Source: Shewanella waksmanii ATCC BAA-643
GTDB lineage: Bacteria; Pseudomonadota; Gammaproteobacteria; Enterobacterales; Shewanellaceae
Direction: 5' to 3'
NCBI RefSeq assembly: GCF_000518805.1
Contig: NZ_JAEH01000002.1
Location: forward strand, 124,001 to 188,000
Length of the DNA stretch: 64,000 bases
The notes beneath the pieces are model-generated. The model was not told the DNA's origin and searched no databases. It saw only the letters and a program-made list of their open reading frames with translations. Shown piece by piece: positions 7,810 to 16,930 of this stretch. Every line of letters starts with the position of its first letter. Position 1 is the first letter of the stretch. A program made the translations under genes and the position numbers.

Positions 7810-9645
7810 CTATGCTTTTATTTTCACGAGGTAATGATCACCTGGAAGTAAGGTGACGGGAATTTCAGCCTGTTTCGCAGTTATGTTTGTTTCAGTAAAG
7901 CCTACTTGGGTCAGTTTTTCTTCTAACGCTTGAAGGTGTTTTTCAATCTTACTCAACAAGCTTTGGGTGTCTGAATTTATAGTGAGGGTGAGTTTGTTGG
8001 CCTCGACTTGGGCTTTAATCAACATACCGCCACTTGTTAAGCTAAATTTGAGTTGTAAGCGCCACGTTGCGGCTAAAGAGCCATCTTCATTCTTTTCCTG
8101 TTCAAACTGACCTTCTAATTCTTCAAATCGATCATCGATTTTGTAAGGTAGGCTAAACAGCCAACTAGTCGTTTGCGAGGAGTCGGAGCTTGCTTGCTGG
8201 AACAAGCTGATATTAGACAGTAACCGTGTGACTAGTTCACTTGATTGACTTCTCTCTAAGATTGACAACAAACTATTAGATAACTGCAATTTAGCACCAA
8301 GTAGCTCAACTTGTTGAGCTAACTTTGTGCTTGGTTGAGTTGATGTCGACAAAGCTTTTTGGCCCAACAACAATTTAAATAAGATGCTTAAGGAGCTATT
8401 TTGGCTGTTGACGGGCTCGCTCGTAGGCAGGCTTGGCGAAAAAGCCTTCACCCCATCTAATAACTCTGTTTTTAAAGTATTAGGCAGCGCAAGCATAGAC
8501 AGCGCTCGTGGTGACAACATTGGTAAAAATTTCAGTAGGCTTGGCTGAGTCATTTTCGTTAAAGCGGGTTGTTCCGGTGGCTTATTGAGAGCCACTGTTT
8601 CTAGGCTGTGTTTCAAGCCTCTGTGCTGTGGAGTTAACACTGGCTCAGATTTGTTTTGTAATGATGAAGCCATTTCAGGGGCTATAGTTGCTTTTGGGGC
8701 GCTTACCGGCGACTTATCAATTCGCACCTCAACTAATTTATCACTTGTGGGAAGCGTTATGTTTTTATTCAACAGTACTGCTGGTTTGTTCAAAAGTGAT
8801 TCAGCAGCGAATTTTAGCGGCGGCATGGCGACTTTTGATGTGCTAGTTACTAACTGAGCCTGATTTTGTCTATAGGCTTTCCCAGACAACATGATGCCGT
8901 CGCCCTTAGGAAGAGTTTTAGAGAGCGGATTGACAGCGCCGGGCTGCAGACTACTCAAAGGCTGACTGAATATTTTTAATAACTGAGTGAATAGGACGGC
9001 AGAGTTTGGCTTGGCTATGATTTGTGCGCTGCTGGTAATGTCTGGTGCCAGCTTTTCTGTTGGTTGAGTATAAGCTGTTAACTGAATTGGCCGATTAAAT
9101 AAGATTGGCGATAGCGCAAGTTGCAGCTTATCGTTTTGCGCGATAATAGATACTCGGTATTCGCCATCACGTACCATTAGTTTAGGTAAAGGTAAGCTAA
9201 CATCACTATTTATTATCAACTTACCGTTAGCTACTGTTGCATCGGCCAAGTAGTAGCCTTTTGGTTGAGCGGCCAAACTTAAAAGCCGATCTAGTGGTAA
9301 GTGTTTACTTACTATCAATTGTTTCAAAACCTGGGGTAGGTCTGTGGCAGCTGTTTTGCCGAATATGCTGAGGTCGGCTGAAACCGGTACGGATTTGTTT
9401 TGCTGATGCTCTAGACTTTGCGGAGCGGAAAGTAAAAAGCTTAATTGGCTTAAGTTCAGCTTTAACAGGGCTTGAGCCAGCTGCTTATCTTGAATGACAT
9501 AGCGCTTGTCATTGATCCACAAGCTATCTTTAGTCTGCTGGTCAAAGCGAATATTGCTGGTCGTGACTGTAGATAAGATGTCTCTGGTGGCTTTTACATC
9601 TTTGCTTAATGAACGATCGTTTAGATTGTCTAGGTTAGTTATCAA
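7810..9645 (-). CDS. Flagellar hook-length control protein, FliK family
   Basis: A 611-residue protein with a long, low-conservation, Ser/Gln/Leu/Lys-rich body and a conserved C-terminal Flg_hook domain (about 510-600). The domain is recognised by WRLQLKFSLTSGGMLIKAQ and the following NKLTLTINSDTQSLLSKIE. FliK-type proteins measure hook length and switch export substrate through the FlhB C-terminus. It is the first gene of the two-gene - strand unit with the FlhB-like gene. The start is TTG with no clear SD, so the exact N-terminus is uncertain. A canonical fliK may exist elsewhere in the genome; this looks like the second, unlinked type. Confidence 0.8.
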   Translation of the reverse strand: MITNLDNLNDRSLSKDVKATRDILSTVTTSNIRFDQQTKDSLWINDKRYVIQDKQLAQALLKLNLSQLSFLLSAPQSLEHQQNKSVPVSADLSIFGKTAATDLPQVLKQLIVSKHLPLDRLLSLAAQPKGYYLADATVANGKLIINSDVSLPLPKLMVRDGEYRVSIIAQNDKLQLALSPILFNRPIQLTAYTQPTEKLAPDITSSAQIIAKPNSAVLFTQLLKIFSQPLSSLQPGAVNPLSKTLPKGDGIMLSGKAYRQNQAQLVTSTSKVAMPPLKFAAESLLNKPAVLLNKNITLPTSDKLVEVRIDKSPVSAPKATIAPEMASSLQNKSEPVLTPQHRGLKHSLETVALNKPPEQPALTKMTQPSLLKFLPMLSPRALSMLALPNTLKTELLDGVKAFSPSLPTSEPVNSQNSSLSILFKLLLGQKALSTSTQPSTKLAQQVELLGAKLQLSNSLLSILERSQSSELVTRLLSNISLFQQASSDSSQTTSWLFSLPYKIDDRFEELEGQFEQEKNEDGSLAATWRLQLKFSLTSGGMLIKAQVEANKLTLTINSDTQSLLSKIEKHLQALEEKLTQVGFTETNITAKQAEIPVTLLPGDHYLVKIKA

Positions 9646-9867
9646 TGTGTTTTATTCGCTTTGGTTAAGAAATAAATCTGGTTTACAAGCGGTCTTATGA
9701 TCTGACCCTCTAGCCTAATCGTAAAATTGCTAAGCTTAATACTTATGTATCGACAATCAACGCTTAAAGTTAAATCAAGCTCGATAGATTATGAATATTT
9801 TACAATTATATTATTGACCGGAGGATTTTGCTGAGTATCCTTAGCCCTCTGAAAGGAAAATCAAACT

Positions 9868-9948
9868 ATGCAGTCTAGTATTAGCATCAAGGTTCGCTTC
9901 GCTATCATGCGAACTCAGTCAAAATACTGGATAGATAAGGTTGTATGA
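9868..9948 (+). CDS. Possible 26-residue leader ORF of mlaA
   Basis: ATG at 9868 has GAAAGGAAAA just upstream and encodes 26 residues ending KYWIDKVV. Its TGA (9946-9948) overlaps the mlaA ATG (9945) as ATGA. An inverted repeat GTTCGC/GCGAAC (9892-9897, 9909-9914) lies inside. The arrangement fits translational coupling or a leader peptide, but peptide production is not shown. The rest of the gap 9646-9867 is AT-rich and presumably holds promoters for the divergent fliK-like gene and mlaA; no convincing pair of boxes was identified. Confidence 0.4.
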   Translation: MQSSISIKVRFAIMRTQSKYWIDKVV

Positions 9949-10727
9949 AAATGAAATGGACTGTCGCTGTTTTCACAATGCTGTATTCATCACTAGCGCT
10001 CGCTAGCGATGAGGTTAAAAAGCCAGATGTGATTGACACCCACCAAGAAGTTCAAGTTGTCTATAACGATCCAAGAGACCCTTTAGAAGGGTTTAACCGT
10101 GCGATGTGGGATTTCAATTACCTTTTTATGGACCGATATTTCTATCGACCGATCGCACATGGTTACAACGATTATATCCCTAGCCCGGTTAAAACCGGTG
10201 TCGATAACTTTGTCCATAACTTTGAAGAACCTAGCGCTATGGTCAATAACACTCTGCAAGGTAAGTGGATGTGGGCAGCGAATGCCGGTGGACGTTTTAC
10301 CATCAATACTACGCTTGGTTTGTTTGGTGTTATTGATGTTGCCAATATGATGGGAATGCCCCGTAAACAAGATGACTTTAACGAAGTCCTTGGTTACTAC
10401 GGTGTACCCAATGGCCCCTATTTTATGGCGCCTTTTTTAGGGCCATACGTGACGCGAGAATTGGCATCAGATTGGGTTGATGATCTGTACTTTCCGCTAT
10501 CAGAGCTTACCTTCTGGCAATCACTTCTAAAATGGGGATTGAAAAATCTGCATAAACGGTCAACAGCAATCGATCAAGAAAGGCTAGTGGATAATGCGTT
10601 AGACCCCTACACTTTTGTTAAAGAAGCCTACTTTCAGTATATGGATTACAAAGTGTATGACGGCGATGTCCCCATTGTAGAAGAAGACGATGAGTTATTA
10701 GACGAGTACCTTGATGAATTAGACTGA
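9945..10727 (+). CDS. mlaA: MlaA/VacJ-family outer-membrane lipid asymmetry protein lacking a lipobox
   Basis: MlaA removes phospholipid from the outer leaflet of the outer membrane and passes it to periplasmic MlaC. The family signature DPLEGFNRAMWDFN is at residues 45-58, followed by YIPSPVKTGVDNF and the GLFGVIDVA segment. The N-terminus is a clear signal sequence ending SSLALA before SDE, with no cysteine, so the usual lipoprotein attachment is absent; a stop codon three codons upstream rules out a longer start. The C-terminus is acidic (EEDDELLDEYLDELD). It stands alone, without mlaBCDEF, as is common. It is followed 93 bases later by an RssB-like gene. Confidence 0.93.
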   Translation: MKMKWTVAVFTMLYSSLALASDEVKKPDVIDTHQEVQVVYNDPRDPLEGFNRAMWDFNYLFMDRYFYRPIAHGYNDYIPSPVKTGVDNFVHNFEEPSAMVNNTLQGKWMWAANAGGRFTINTTLGLFGVIDVANMMGMPRKQDDFNEVLGYYGVPNGPYFMAPFLGPYVTRELASDWVDDLYFPLSELTFWQSLLKWGLKNLHKRSTAIDQERLVDNALDPYTFVKEAYFQYMDYKVYDGDVPIVEEDDELLDEYLDELD

Positions 10728-10820
10728 TTAGCTGCTATGCTATAAGTAGATTACCCATAGAGCCCATATGCCCTCCAAATCACAAATATAATAAGCAGAG
10801 GGCTGCATACAGGAGTCAAT

Positions 10821-11924
10821 ATGGCGCTAGAAGGTGTTGATGTTTTACTTGTTGAGGATGACCCCGTTTTTCGTCAAATCGTGGCGGCGTTCTTAGTTAA
10901 TCGCGGCGCAGAAGTGACTGAGGCCGAAGATGGGCAAAGCGGATTAGATAAGTTTAATCAAGCAAAGTTTGATGTGGTGCTAGCAGATTTGAGCATGCCC
11001 ATATTGGGTGGGTTAGAGATGCTGCAGCAAATGATGAACCGGGGAGTAAAAGTACCGGCTATTGTCATCTCTGCTAACCATGTAATGGCCGATGTTGTAG
11101 AGGCACTGCGATTAGGTGCATCAGATTATTTGGTTAAGCCGGTTGGCGATCTTTACCAGATTGAAAACGCCATCGTTCAATGTTTGAATTTTCAAACTCA
11201 GCCTGATGTGCAATTGGCTGAATTAGACGAGCTATCCTATCAAGAGTTAGAGCAGAACTTAGTTTTGTTGGAGCAAAATGCAGAGGCTGCAAAAAGTGTG
11301 CAGCAGCAGTTGTTCCCCCCTTCAGAAATAACCTATCCCAAAGCGACTGTCGATTACAGTTTGTTCAAAAATGACAATGTGAGTGCTTATTTTATCGATA
11401 GCGCCAGTATTGATGAGCAGCATATTGTGGTTTATATGGCGCAATTTCACCCCCATGACAATCGCTGTGCGTTTGCCAGTGTATTGCTTAAGAGCTTTGT
11501 TGACCAAAAGATAAGGCTGTACAGGGAAGGGAGTTCTAGTTCTGTTATTGAGCCGTTTAATATGCTCAGTTACCTTAATGATAAAATGAGCAAATCAGGT
11601 TTAGATATTTATGTTGATATTGTCTATATTGTCGTTGAATTGAGCCAGTACCGCGCTTCAATAGCCAAAGCAGGCAAAGGCTTGCGTACCTATGTTCGTA
11701 ACCAGCAAGGGTTAATGCCGCTCATTTTAGCTGATTCGTTACAGTTAGGCATATTAGAGTGGGGTCAACCGAGTATGCAACATCGCAACTTAATGCCGGG
11801 CGAAAGCCTTTGTATCACTTCAAATACACAGCAGCATAAGGCGATGTTGTTAGCCAATCAGTTTAGTGGTTTGGAGTATCAAACCGAGGTTTCACCAGGT
11901 GGGTTTGTACAGTTCTCTTTCTGA
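10821..11924 (+). CDS. RssB-like response regulator with degenerate PP2C-type output domain
   Basis: A 367-residue protein. The N-terminal receiver domain (about 5-125) has acidic residues Glu12-Asp14, phospho-acceptor Asp56 (VVLADLSMP) and the KPVG lysine loop. A helix (about 130-170) connects to a C-terminal domain of PP2C/SpoIIE type (about 180-365) that ends GGFVQFSF. The metal-binding aspartates expected in an active phosphatase are not evident. E. coli RssB has this same architecture and delivers sigma-S to ClpXP; whether this protein does so is inference. A strong SD, CAGGAGTC, precedes the ATG. The downstream terminator at 12005 ends the unit. Confidence 0.8.
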   Translation: MALEGVDVLLVEDDPVFRQIVAAFLVNRGAEVTEAEDGQSGLDKFNQAKFDVVLADLSMPILGGLEMLQQMMNRGVKVPAIVISANHVMADVVEALRLGASDYLVKPVGDLYQIENAIVQCLNFQTQPDVQLAELDELSYQELEQNLVLLEQNAEAAKSVQQQLFPPSEITYPKATVDYSLFKNDNVSAYFIDSASIDEQHIVVYMAQFHPHDNRCAFASVLLKSFVDQKIRLYREGSSSSVIEPFNMLSYLNDKMSKSGLDIYVDIVYIVVELSQYRASIAKAGKGLRTYVRNQQGLMPLILADSLQLGILEWGQPSMQHRNLMPGESLCITSNTQQHKAMLLANQFSGLEYQTEVSPGGFVQFSF

Positions 11925-12004
11925 AGGGAGTTCAACACTGTATCGAATGCTCTGGTAACCGGTAACTAAAGAGCCACTCGGGAGTTTACTTAAGCAATGG
12001 ATAG

Positions 12005-12037
12005 AAAAAAGCCTCTCACTATTGGAGAGGCTTTTTT
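12005..12037. terminator. Bidirectional intrinsic terminator
   Basis: AAAAAAGCCTCTC, loop, GAGAGGCTTTTTT. A-run and T-run flank the 7-bp GC-rich stem on the two sides, so it can stop transcription from the response regulator (+) and from the peptide transporter (-). Confidence 0.92.
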
Positions 12038-12057
12038 ATTTGCAAAACAGGGAACTA

Positions 12058-13527
12058 CTAGCGCTTAATCGCTTCGTGTTCAGCTGTTACTGCAATTTCT
12101 TCTTCAAGCTTTTGCTCTTCAGTATGATGACCATCTTCCGCACCGTGCATCCAGTCAACTAGCTTATCAGCCATGAAGTATAAGATAACACCTGAAATAC
12201 CGGCTGTGATGGCAATACCAGCGAAAATTGACATCGCATTAGCAAGTTGTTCCTCTTTCGCGCCACCGTGACCAATGAATGAGCCAACGATACCACCAAT
12301 TTTGTTCGCTGCGGCAACAAATAGGAACCAAGCACCCATCATCAGCGATGCAATACGTAGAGGAGCCAGTTTGGTCACCATAGACAGACCGATAGGAGAT
12401 AAACAAAGCTCACCCATAGTGTGGAAGAAATAAGCACCTACTAACCACCACATGCTTGACTTAGCATTAGCGTCGCCACCCATTTCTAGTACCGCGCCAA
12501 TCATGAATAGGAAGCCAATACCGAGTAAAACTAGACCCATTGCAAATTTAACTGGAGAATTAGGTTCGTTTTTACCTAAGCGAATCCAAATCGAAGCAAC
12601 TACAGGTGCAAAGATAACAATGAACATTGCGTTCAATGATTGGAACCAAGTCGTTGGTACTTCCCAGCCGCCAATCATACGGTCGGTGAAGTCATTGGTG
12701 AATAGGTTCATCAAGCCACCGGCTTGCTCAAAACCAGCCCAGAAAATGATGGTGAATAGACCCATGATCATAATTACTTTAATTCGATCACGTTCAATTT
12801 TAGTCAGTGGCTCTTTGCGCACTTCACCTTTCGCTTCAGCTTTTGCTTTTTCGATTTGAGCTGCTGGGGTACGACCAATGTCACCAAGAAGACGCTGAGC
12901 GAACACGAATTGGATGATTAACGACAGCACCATACCGATACCAGCACAGATGAAGCCAGCTTGGAAGTTACCATCAAAGTAAGCCACCACAGAACCTACG
13001 ATGATACCCGATAAGAATGCACCAACGTTGATACCCATATAGAAGATAGTAAATGCACCATCACGACGATGATCGCCTTCTTCGTATAAGTCACCCACCA
13101 TAGTAGAGATGTTTGGCTTGAATAGGCCGTTACCTATAATCAATACACCTAGACCGATGTAGAAAACCTCAGTCTCCATGCCTTGAACCCAGGCGTGTGG
13201 TGTACCAAGAATAAACTGGCCAGCCGCCATTAACGCACCACCGATGATGATGGCCTTACGTTGACCTAGGTATGCATCAGCTAACCAACCACCAATAAGT
13301 GGGGTTAAATAGACCAGACCTGTGAATGTACCATATAAAGAAAGGGCATCGGCTTGGGTCCAACCTAGACCGTGACCACCTTGCGATTGAACAGCGTCAA
13401 CGAGATAAAGCACCAAAATGGCGCGCATCGCGTAGTAACTGAATCGTTCCCATAATTCTGTTGTAAAAAGAAGGAACAATCCCTTCGGATGTCCGAGCAT
13501 CGTCCCTTGGGGTTTTGCTGCGCTCAT
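12058..13527 (-). CDS. POT-family proton-dependent oligopeptide transporter
   Basis: Inner-membrane symporter that takes up di- and tripeptides with protons. The POT motif ELWERFSYYAMRAIL is at the N-terminus, close to the E-x-x-E-R-F-x-Y-Y signature that binds protons, with Ala replacing the usual Gly after YY. The second POT signature, FTIFYMGINVGAF, lies in the first half. There are about 14 hydrophobic segments and an acidic, His-rich C-terminal tail. The ATG at 13527 is chosen because GGTGGAAG stands eight bases upstream; a GTG four codons earlier is possible. Length of 489 aa is normal for bacterial Dtp/YdgR relatives. Confidence 0.94.
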   Translation of the reverse strand: MSAAKPQGTMLGHPKGLFLLFTTELWERFSYYAMRAILVLYLVDAVQSQGGHGLGWTQADALSLYGTFTGLVYLTPLIGGWLADAYLGQRKAIIIGGALMAAGQFILGTPHAWVQGMETEVFYIGLGVLIIGNGLFKPNISTMVGDLYEEGDHRRDGAFTIFYMGINVGAFLSGIIVGSVVAYFDGNFQAGFICAGIGMVLSLIIQFVFAQRLLGDIGRTPAAQIEKAKAEAKGEVRKEPLTKIERDRIKVIMIMGLFTIIFWAGFEQAGGLMNLFTNDFTDRMIGGWEVPTTWFQSLNAMFIVIFAPVVASIWIRLGKNEPNSPVKFAMGLVLLGIGFLFMIGAVLEMGGDANAKSSMWWLVGAYFFHTMGELCLSPIGLSMVTKLAPLRIASLMMGAWFLFVAAANKIGGIVGSFIGHGGAKEEQLANAMSIFAGIAITAGISGVILYFMADKLVDWMHGAEDGHHTEEQKLEEEIAVTAEHEAIKR

Positions 13528-13539
13528 TAAGTCTTCCAC

Positions 13540-14120
13540 CTTAAGCTTGTGATTGTCTGCGTGAGATCACGTCAGAAAATATGTTGTGCGAATATTTTTA
13601 AGTTTCAACAACTGGTACAAAAAATCATTATGGTGTTGTTTTTTAAGCAACTTTAGCTTGTTTTTTGTTACGTGATTGTTGATTGATTTTGTTATATTTT
13701 AATATTTGGCGTAGAAAACACGCCGAAACCCATCTTATATACCCTTTTAAACGCACAAAAGTCAATTTGCATATGTGGTTTCTAATGGTATCTGCTGTAA
13801 ATTTGGCCGTAGATAAGTCAAAGAACCTTTCAAAAAATGTATGGTTTTTATTTCAAGGTGACCATTTGGTTCTAAAGTTGTGAGTGCCAACTGAGGAGGT
13901 ATTTTGAGTATGTTAAAGAGAGGATATTAGCATTCCTGCTAAATGATAGGTAAATCACCATTGAACTAATTCAACTACTGTACTGTCAATCAATATGGAG
14001 TATAATCGCAAACAATTTTGTCTTTACTGATTATAAGTTTGGCTGAAAGCTTGTCTTCTGGTTTTACCCATACAGACGGCTTTGTTTACCTAAAATAATA
14101 GGTGTAATGGCCTTAGTATA
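13540..14120. other. AT-rich divergent intergenic region
   Basis: Roughly 580 bases between the - strand peptide transporter and the + strand SLBB gene. It must hold two promoters. Seen here: a hyphenated palindrome CGTGA-GA-TCACG (13560-13571) close to the transporter start, and a consensus -10 box TATAAT at 14001-14006 on the + strand. A 66-codon open frame at 13683-13883 has no SD and no recognisable composition, so it is not called. Confidence 0.5.
14001..14006 (+). promoter_or_regulatory. Candidate -10 box upstream of the SLBB/T2SS operon
   Basis: Perfect TATAAT, 115 bases before the SLBB gene. No good -35 hexamer at 16-18 bases is visible, so an activator or another start site may be needed. 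Confidence 0.4.
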
Positions 14121-16901
14121 GTGTCTAAATGGAGAACACTAGTGTTTTTACAACTCAGAAAATGTCTCATCCCTTTGGTTTGTATTGCCTCGATCTTTTC
14201 ATCAAATGTAGTTGCCGTAACGCCGTCACCACAAATGATCGAACAATTCAAAAAACTGCCTAAGTCTGAACAGGAAAGAATGGCTAGGCAGTATGGTATA
14301 GATCCATCATCTTTCAGTACGAGTTCTCAATCTCAAAGTATAGACAACCCTGAAGTTGTTGTGCCTTTAGAAGAGCAGCTGGAGCAGAAAAAAGAAGCTG
14401 AAGAACGTCAGTTAATCGTGGATGAAGTTTCAAATTATCTTAAAGATAGACAAGATATTACCAAGCAAGAACTAAAGCCGTTTGGTTATGAACTTTTTGA
14501 GGGGATGCCTACTACTTTTGCTCCTGTTAGTGATGCACCCGTCCCCAATAACTATTTAATCGGCCCAGGCGATGTTTTTAATGTGCAATTGTTTGGTAAA
14601 GATGCAAATCAGTTTGAGCTAGTAGTCGGTCGAGATGGCAACGTACAATTTCCAGATTTGGGACCGATCACTGTTTCAGGCATGAGTTTTACAGAAGCAA
14701 AAACTTTTCTTGAAACTGCAGTGAAAGAACAAATTATTGGGGTTAGAACAAATATTAGTTTAGGACAACTGCGCTCAATAAGAGTTTTTGTTGCTGGTGA
14801 GGCGTTTAAGCCTGGTGCGTATACGGTTTCAAGTTTATCTAGCATTACTCAGGCATTGTACGTTTCTGGCGGCGTAAGAGAGATTGGATCGTTAAGAAAT
14901 ATTCAGCTTAAACGTAATGGTAAACTAATTACTACATTGGATCTGTACGATTTACTTATGCGCGGAGATTCTAGTGGTGATCAACGTTTAATGTCAGGCG
15001 ATGTGGTATTTATACCGCCAGTACAATCGACTGTTTCTATAGATGGCGAAGTAAGACGCCCAGCTATTTATGAAATATCAGCGTCTGAGACACTGATGGA
15101 TGTCATTGATATGGCCGGGGGTATCAGAGCATCAGCTTATGCTGAGATGAGTAGTGTTGAACGTTATAGCCAGGGTGGACTGAAGACAATAGAAAATGTC
15201 GATCTGACAAGCCAGAAAGGGAAAACGTTTAAAGTTAGAAAGGGAGATCATGTAAGAGTAAAAACTGCTTCAAAACAATTTAGTGATTCTGTAACGGTAT
15301 TAGGGGCTGTTGTTCGTCCGGGCATGTATCAAGCACAGGTCGGCAGTCGAATCAGCGATATAATTCCTTCTGTGTGGGGGGGATTGTCTGTAACTGCTGA
15401 TCTCGGTTATGGGATTGTCATTAGAGAAGTAAATAAGTTTGGTGATATCGAGATTCATCAATTTTCTCCTAAAAAAGCAATTGTTGAAAAAGCAGAAGAC
15501 GATATAGCCATACAAGCTCGTGACATCATCATGTTTTTCAATCATAGCGATGATATACAAGATAGATTTGCGCTGAATGAGTTATTGAAAAAGAGAATCG
15601 AAACGGTTGTTAGCCTAACGGGAGGGGAGACCTCGCGTTCACAAGATTTATTCAAAGCTGGATTTGCAGATTTACAATCTCAGAAACTGAGAAAAAGAAG
15701 TGATTTAGGCGGTGTTGTTATTGCGAAGGAGCAAACGCAAGACGATGATAGCATTGCGATTAAAGGTGAGGTCAATCGAATGATGGCTAACCTTTTTGAT
15801 GACCCTGAGTTAATTAAACTCAGTCCGTTGATGAACCGCGCTGAATTATTGTATCCAGTAATTTTGAAACTCAGCCAACAAAGCCAAGTGGGGTCTGAGG
15901 TATCGGTCGTTGCAGTCCGTGGCCAAGTGTTTCACCAAGGAGTGTACCCGCTAGCAGTCAATGCTCATGTTGCTGATTTAATCATAGCTGCAGGTGGTTT
16001 AAAAGAAGGGGCATACACAGCCAGAGCCGAGTTAACAAGGACAAGTTTGGAAGAAGAGTCTTCAGTTATTTCTCATAAACACATAGATCTTATTGATGCT
16101 TTGCGTGGTGCCAGAAATGAAAATGCCAAATTAAGGGGAAGAGATATCCTAACGGTGATGACAACTCCCGATTGGCAGGAGAATAAGTCAGTTGAAATTC
16201 GTGGTGAAGTTCGTTTTCCTGGGGTTTACAACATTCGCCGAGGCGAGACGCTCAATGATGTACTCCAACGGGCGGGAGGGTTCACCGATTATGCCTACCC
16301 TCCATCAGCAGTATTTGTGCGGGAATCGATTCGTCAGCAAGAACAGCTTGAAATCAAAAAGCTGGCAGATCAATTGAGAAGAGATATTGCCACTCGTGGT
16401 GTTTCTAAAGACGGTGACGTAGTTAACTATTCAGACGCACGTATGATGTTGACCGATCTTGAAACTATCGAGGCGGTTGGGCGATTAGTTGTCGATTTAT
16501 CTGCGATATCTATGGGTGTTAAAGACGCTGATTTGATGCTTGAAGACTCAGATGTATTGTATGTACCATCAAATCGCCAAACGATCTCTGTAATGGGCGA
16601 GGTACAGCACGCTGCGACGCACAGATACAAAGCTGGATTGACATTAGATCAGTACTTGCAAATGTCTGGCGGGGTTAGAGAGCGCGCTGATGACGGTAGA
16701 ACTTATATCGTAAAGGCCAACGGTGCGGTTGTTTTGCCTACTCGGTCAATGTGGTTTAGTTCTGATACACAATTAGAGCCAGGCGATACGGTAATTGTAC
16801 CGTTAGATACTGAATACAAAGATAATTTGACTTTGTGGACTCAAGTAACCAGCATTATTTACAACACAGCTGTAGCATTTGCAACAGTGTCGAATATTTA
16901 G
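14121..16901 (+). CDS. Large SLBB-domain polysaccharide export protein (Wza-like)
   Basis: A 926-residue outer-membrane exporter. A signal segment (about 10-33) lacks an obvious lipobox. A helical, charged region follows to about 130. The polysaccharide export domain is at about 143-217 (YLIGPGDVFNVQLFGK). At least six SLBB-type units begin near 220, 305, 392, 596, 690 and 822, each recognisable as V-x-G-E-V-x-x-P-G-x-Y followed by an AGG turn. The C-terminal amphipathic helix NLTLWTQVTSIIYN resembles the segment that forms the Wza outer-membrane helical barrel. The start is GTG with no clear SD. The stop is 29 bases before gspG, so it is likely co-transcribed with the T2SS, an unusual partnership. 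Confidence 0.9.
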   Translation: MSKWRTLVFLQLRKCLIPLVCIASIFSSNVVAVTPSPQMIEQFKKLPKSEQERMARQYGIDPSSFSTSSQSQSIDNPEVVVPLEEQLEQKKEAEERQLIVDEVSNYLKDRQDITKQELKPFGYELFEGMPTTFAPVSDAPVPNNYLIGPGDVFNVQLFGKDANQFELVVGRDGNVQFPDLGPITVSGMSFTEAKTFLETAVKEQIIGVRTNISLGQLRSIRVFVAGEAFKPGAYTVSSLSSITQALYVSGGVREIGSLRNIQLKRNGKLITTLDLYDLLMRGDSSGDQRLMSGDVVFIPPVQSTVSIDGEVRRPAIYEISASETLMDVIDMAGGIRASAYAEMSSVERYSQGGLKTIENVDLTSQKGKTFKVRKGDHVRVKTASKQFSDSVTVLGAVVRPGMYQAQVGSRISDIIPSVWGGLSVTADLGYGIVIREVNKFGDIEIHQFSPKKAIVEKAEDDIAIQARDIIMFFNHSDDIQDRFALNELLKKRIETVVSLTGGETSRSQDLFKAGFADLQSQKLRKRSDLGGVVIAKEQTQDDDSIAIKGEVNRMMANLFDDPELIKLSPLMNRAELLYPVILKLSQQSQVGSEVSVVAVRGQVFHQGVYPLAVNAHVADLIIAAGGLKEGAYTARAELTRTSLEEESSVISHKHIDLIDALRGARNENAKLRGRDILTVMTTPDWQENKSVEIRGEVRFPGVYNIRRGETLNDVLQRAGGFTDYAYPPSAVFVRESIRQQEQLEIKKLADQLRRDIATRGVSKDGDVVNYSDARMMLTDLETIEAVGRLVVDLSAISMGVKDADLMLEDSDVLYVPSNRQTISVMGEVQHAATHRYKAGLTLDQYLQMSGGVRERADDGRTYIVKANGAVVLPTRSMWFSSDTQLEPGDTVIVPLDTEYKDNLTLWTQVTSIIYNTAVAFATVSNI

Positions 16902-16930
16902 TAATACATGAACTATCAAAGGGTTATTTA

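Noticed and set aside
13560..13571. CRP/FNR binding site before the peptide transporter
   Set aside because: Half-sites CGTGA/TCACG are separated by two bases, not the six required for CRP.
13683..13883. 66-codon + strand open frame in the gap before the SLBB gene
   Set aside because: No SD, composition like AT-rich non-coding DNA, no recognisable protein pattern.
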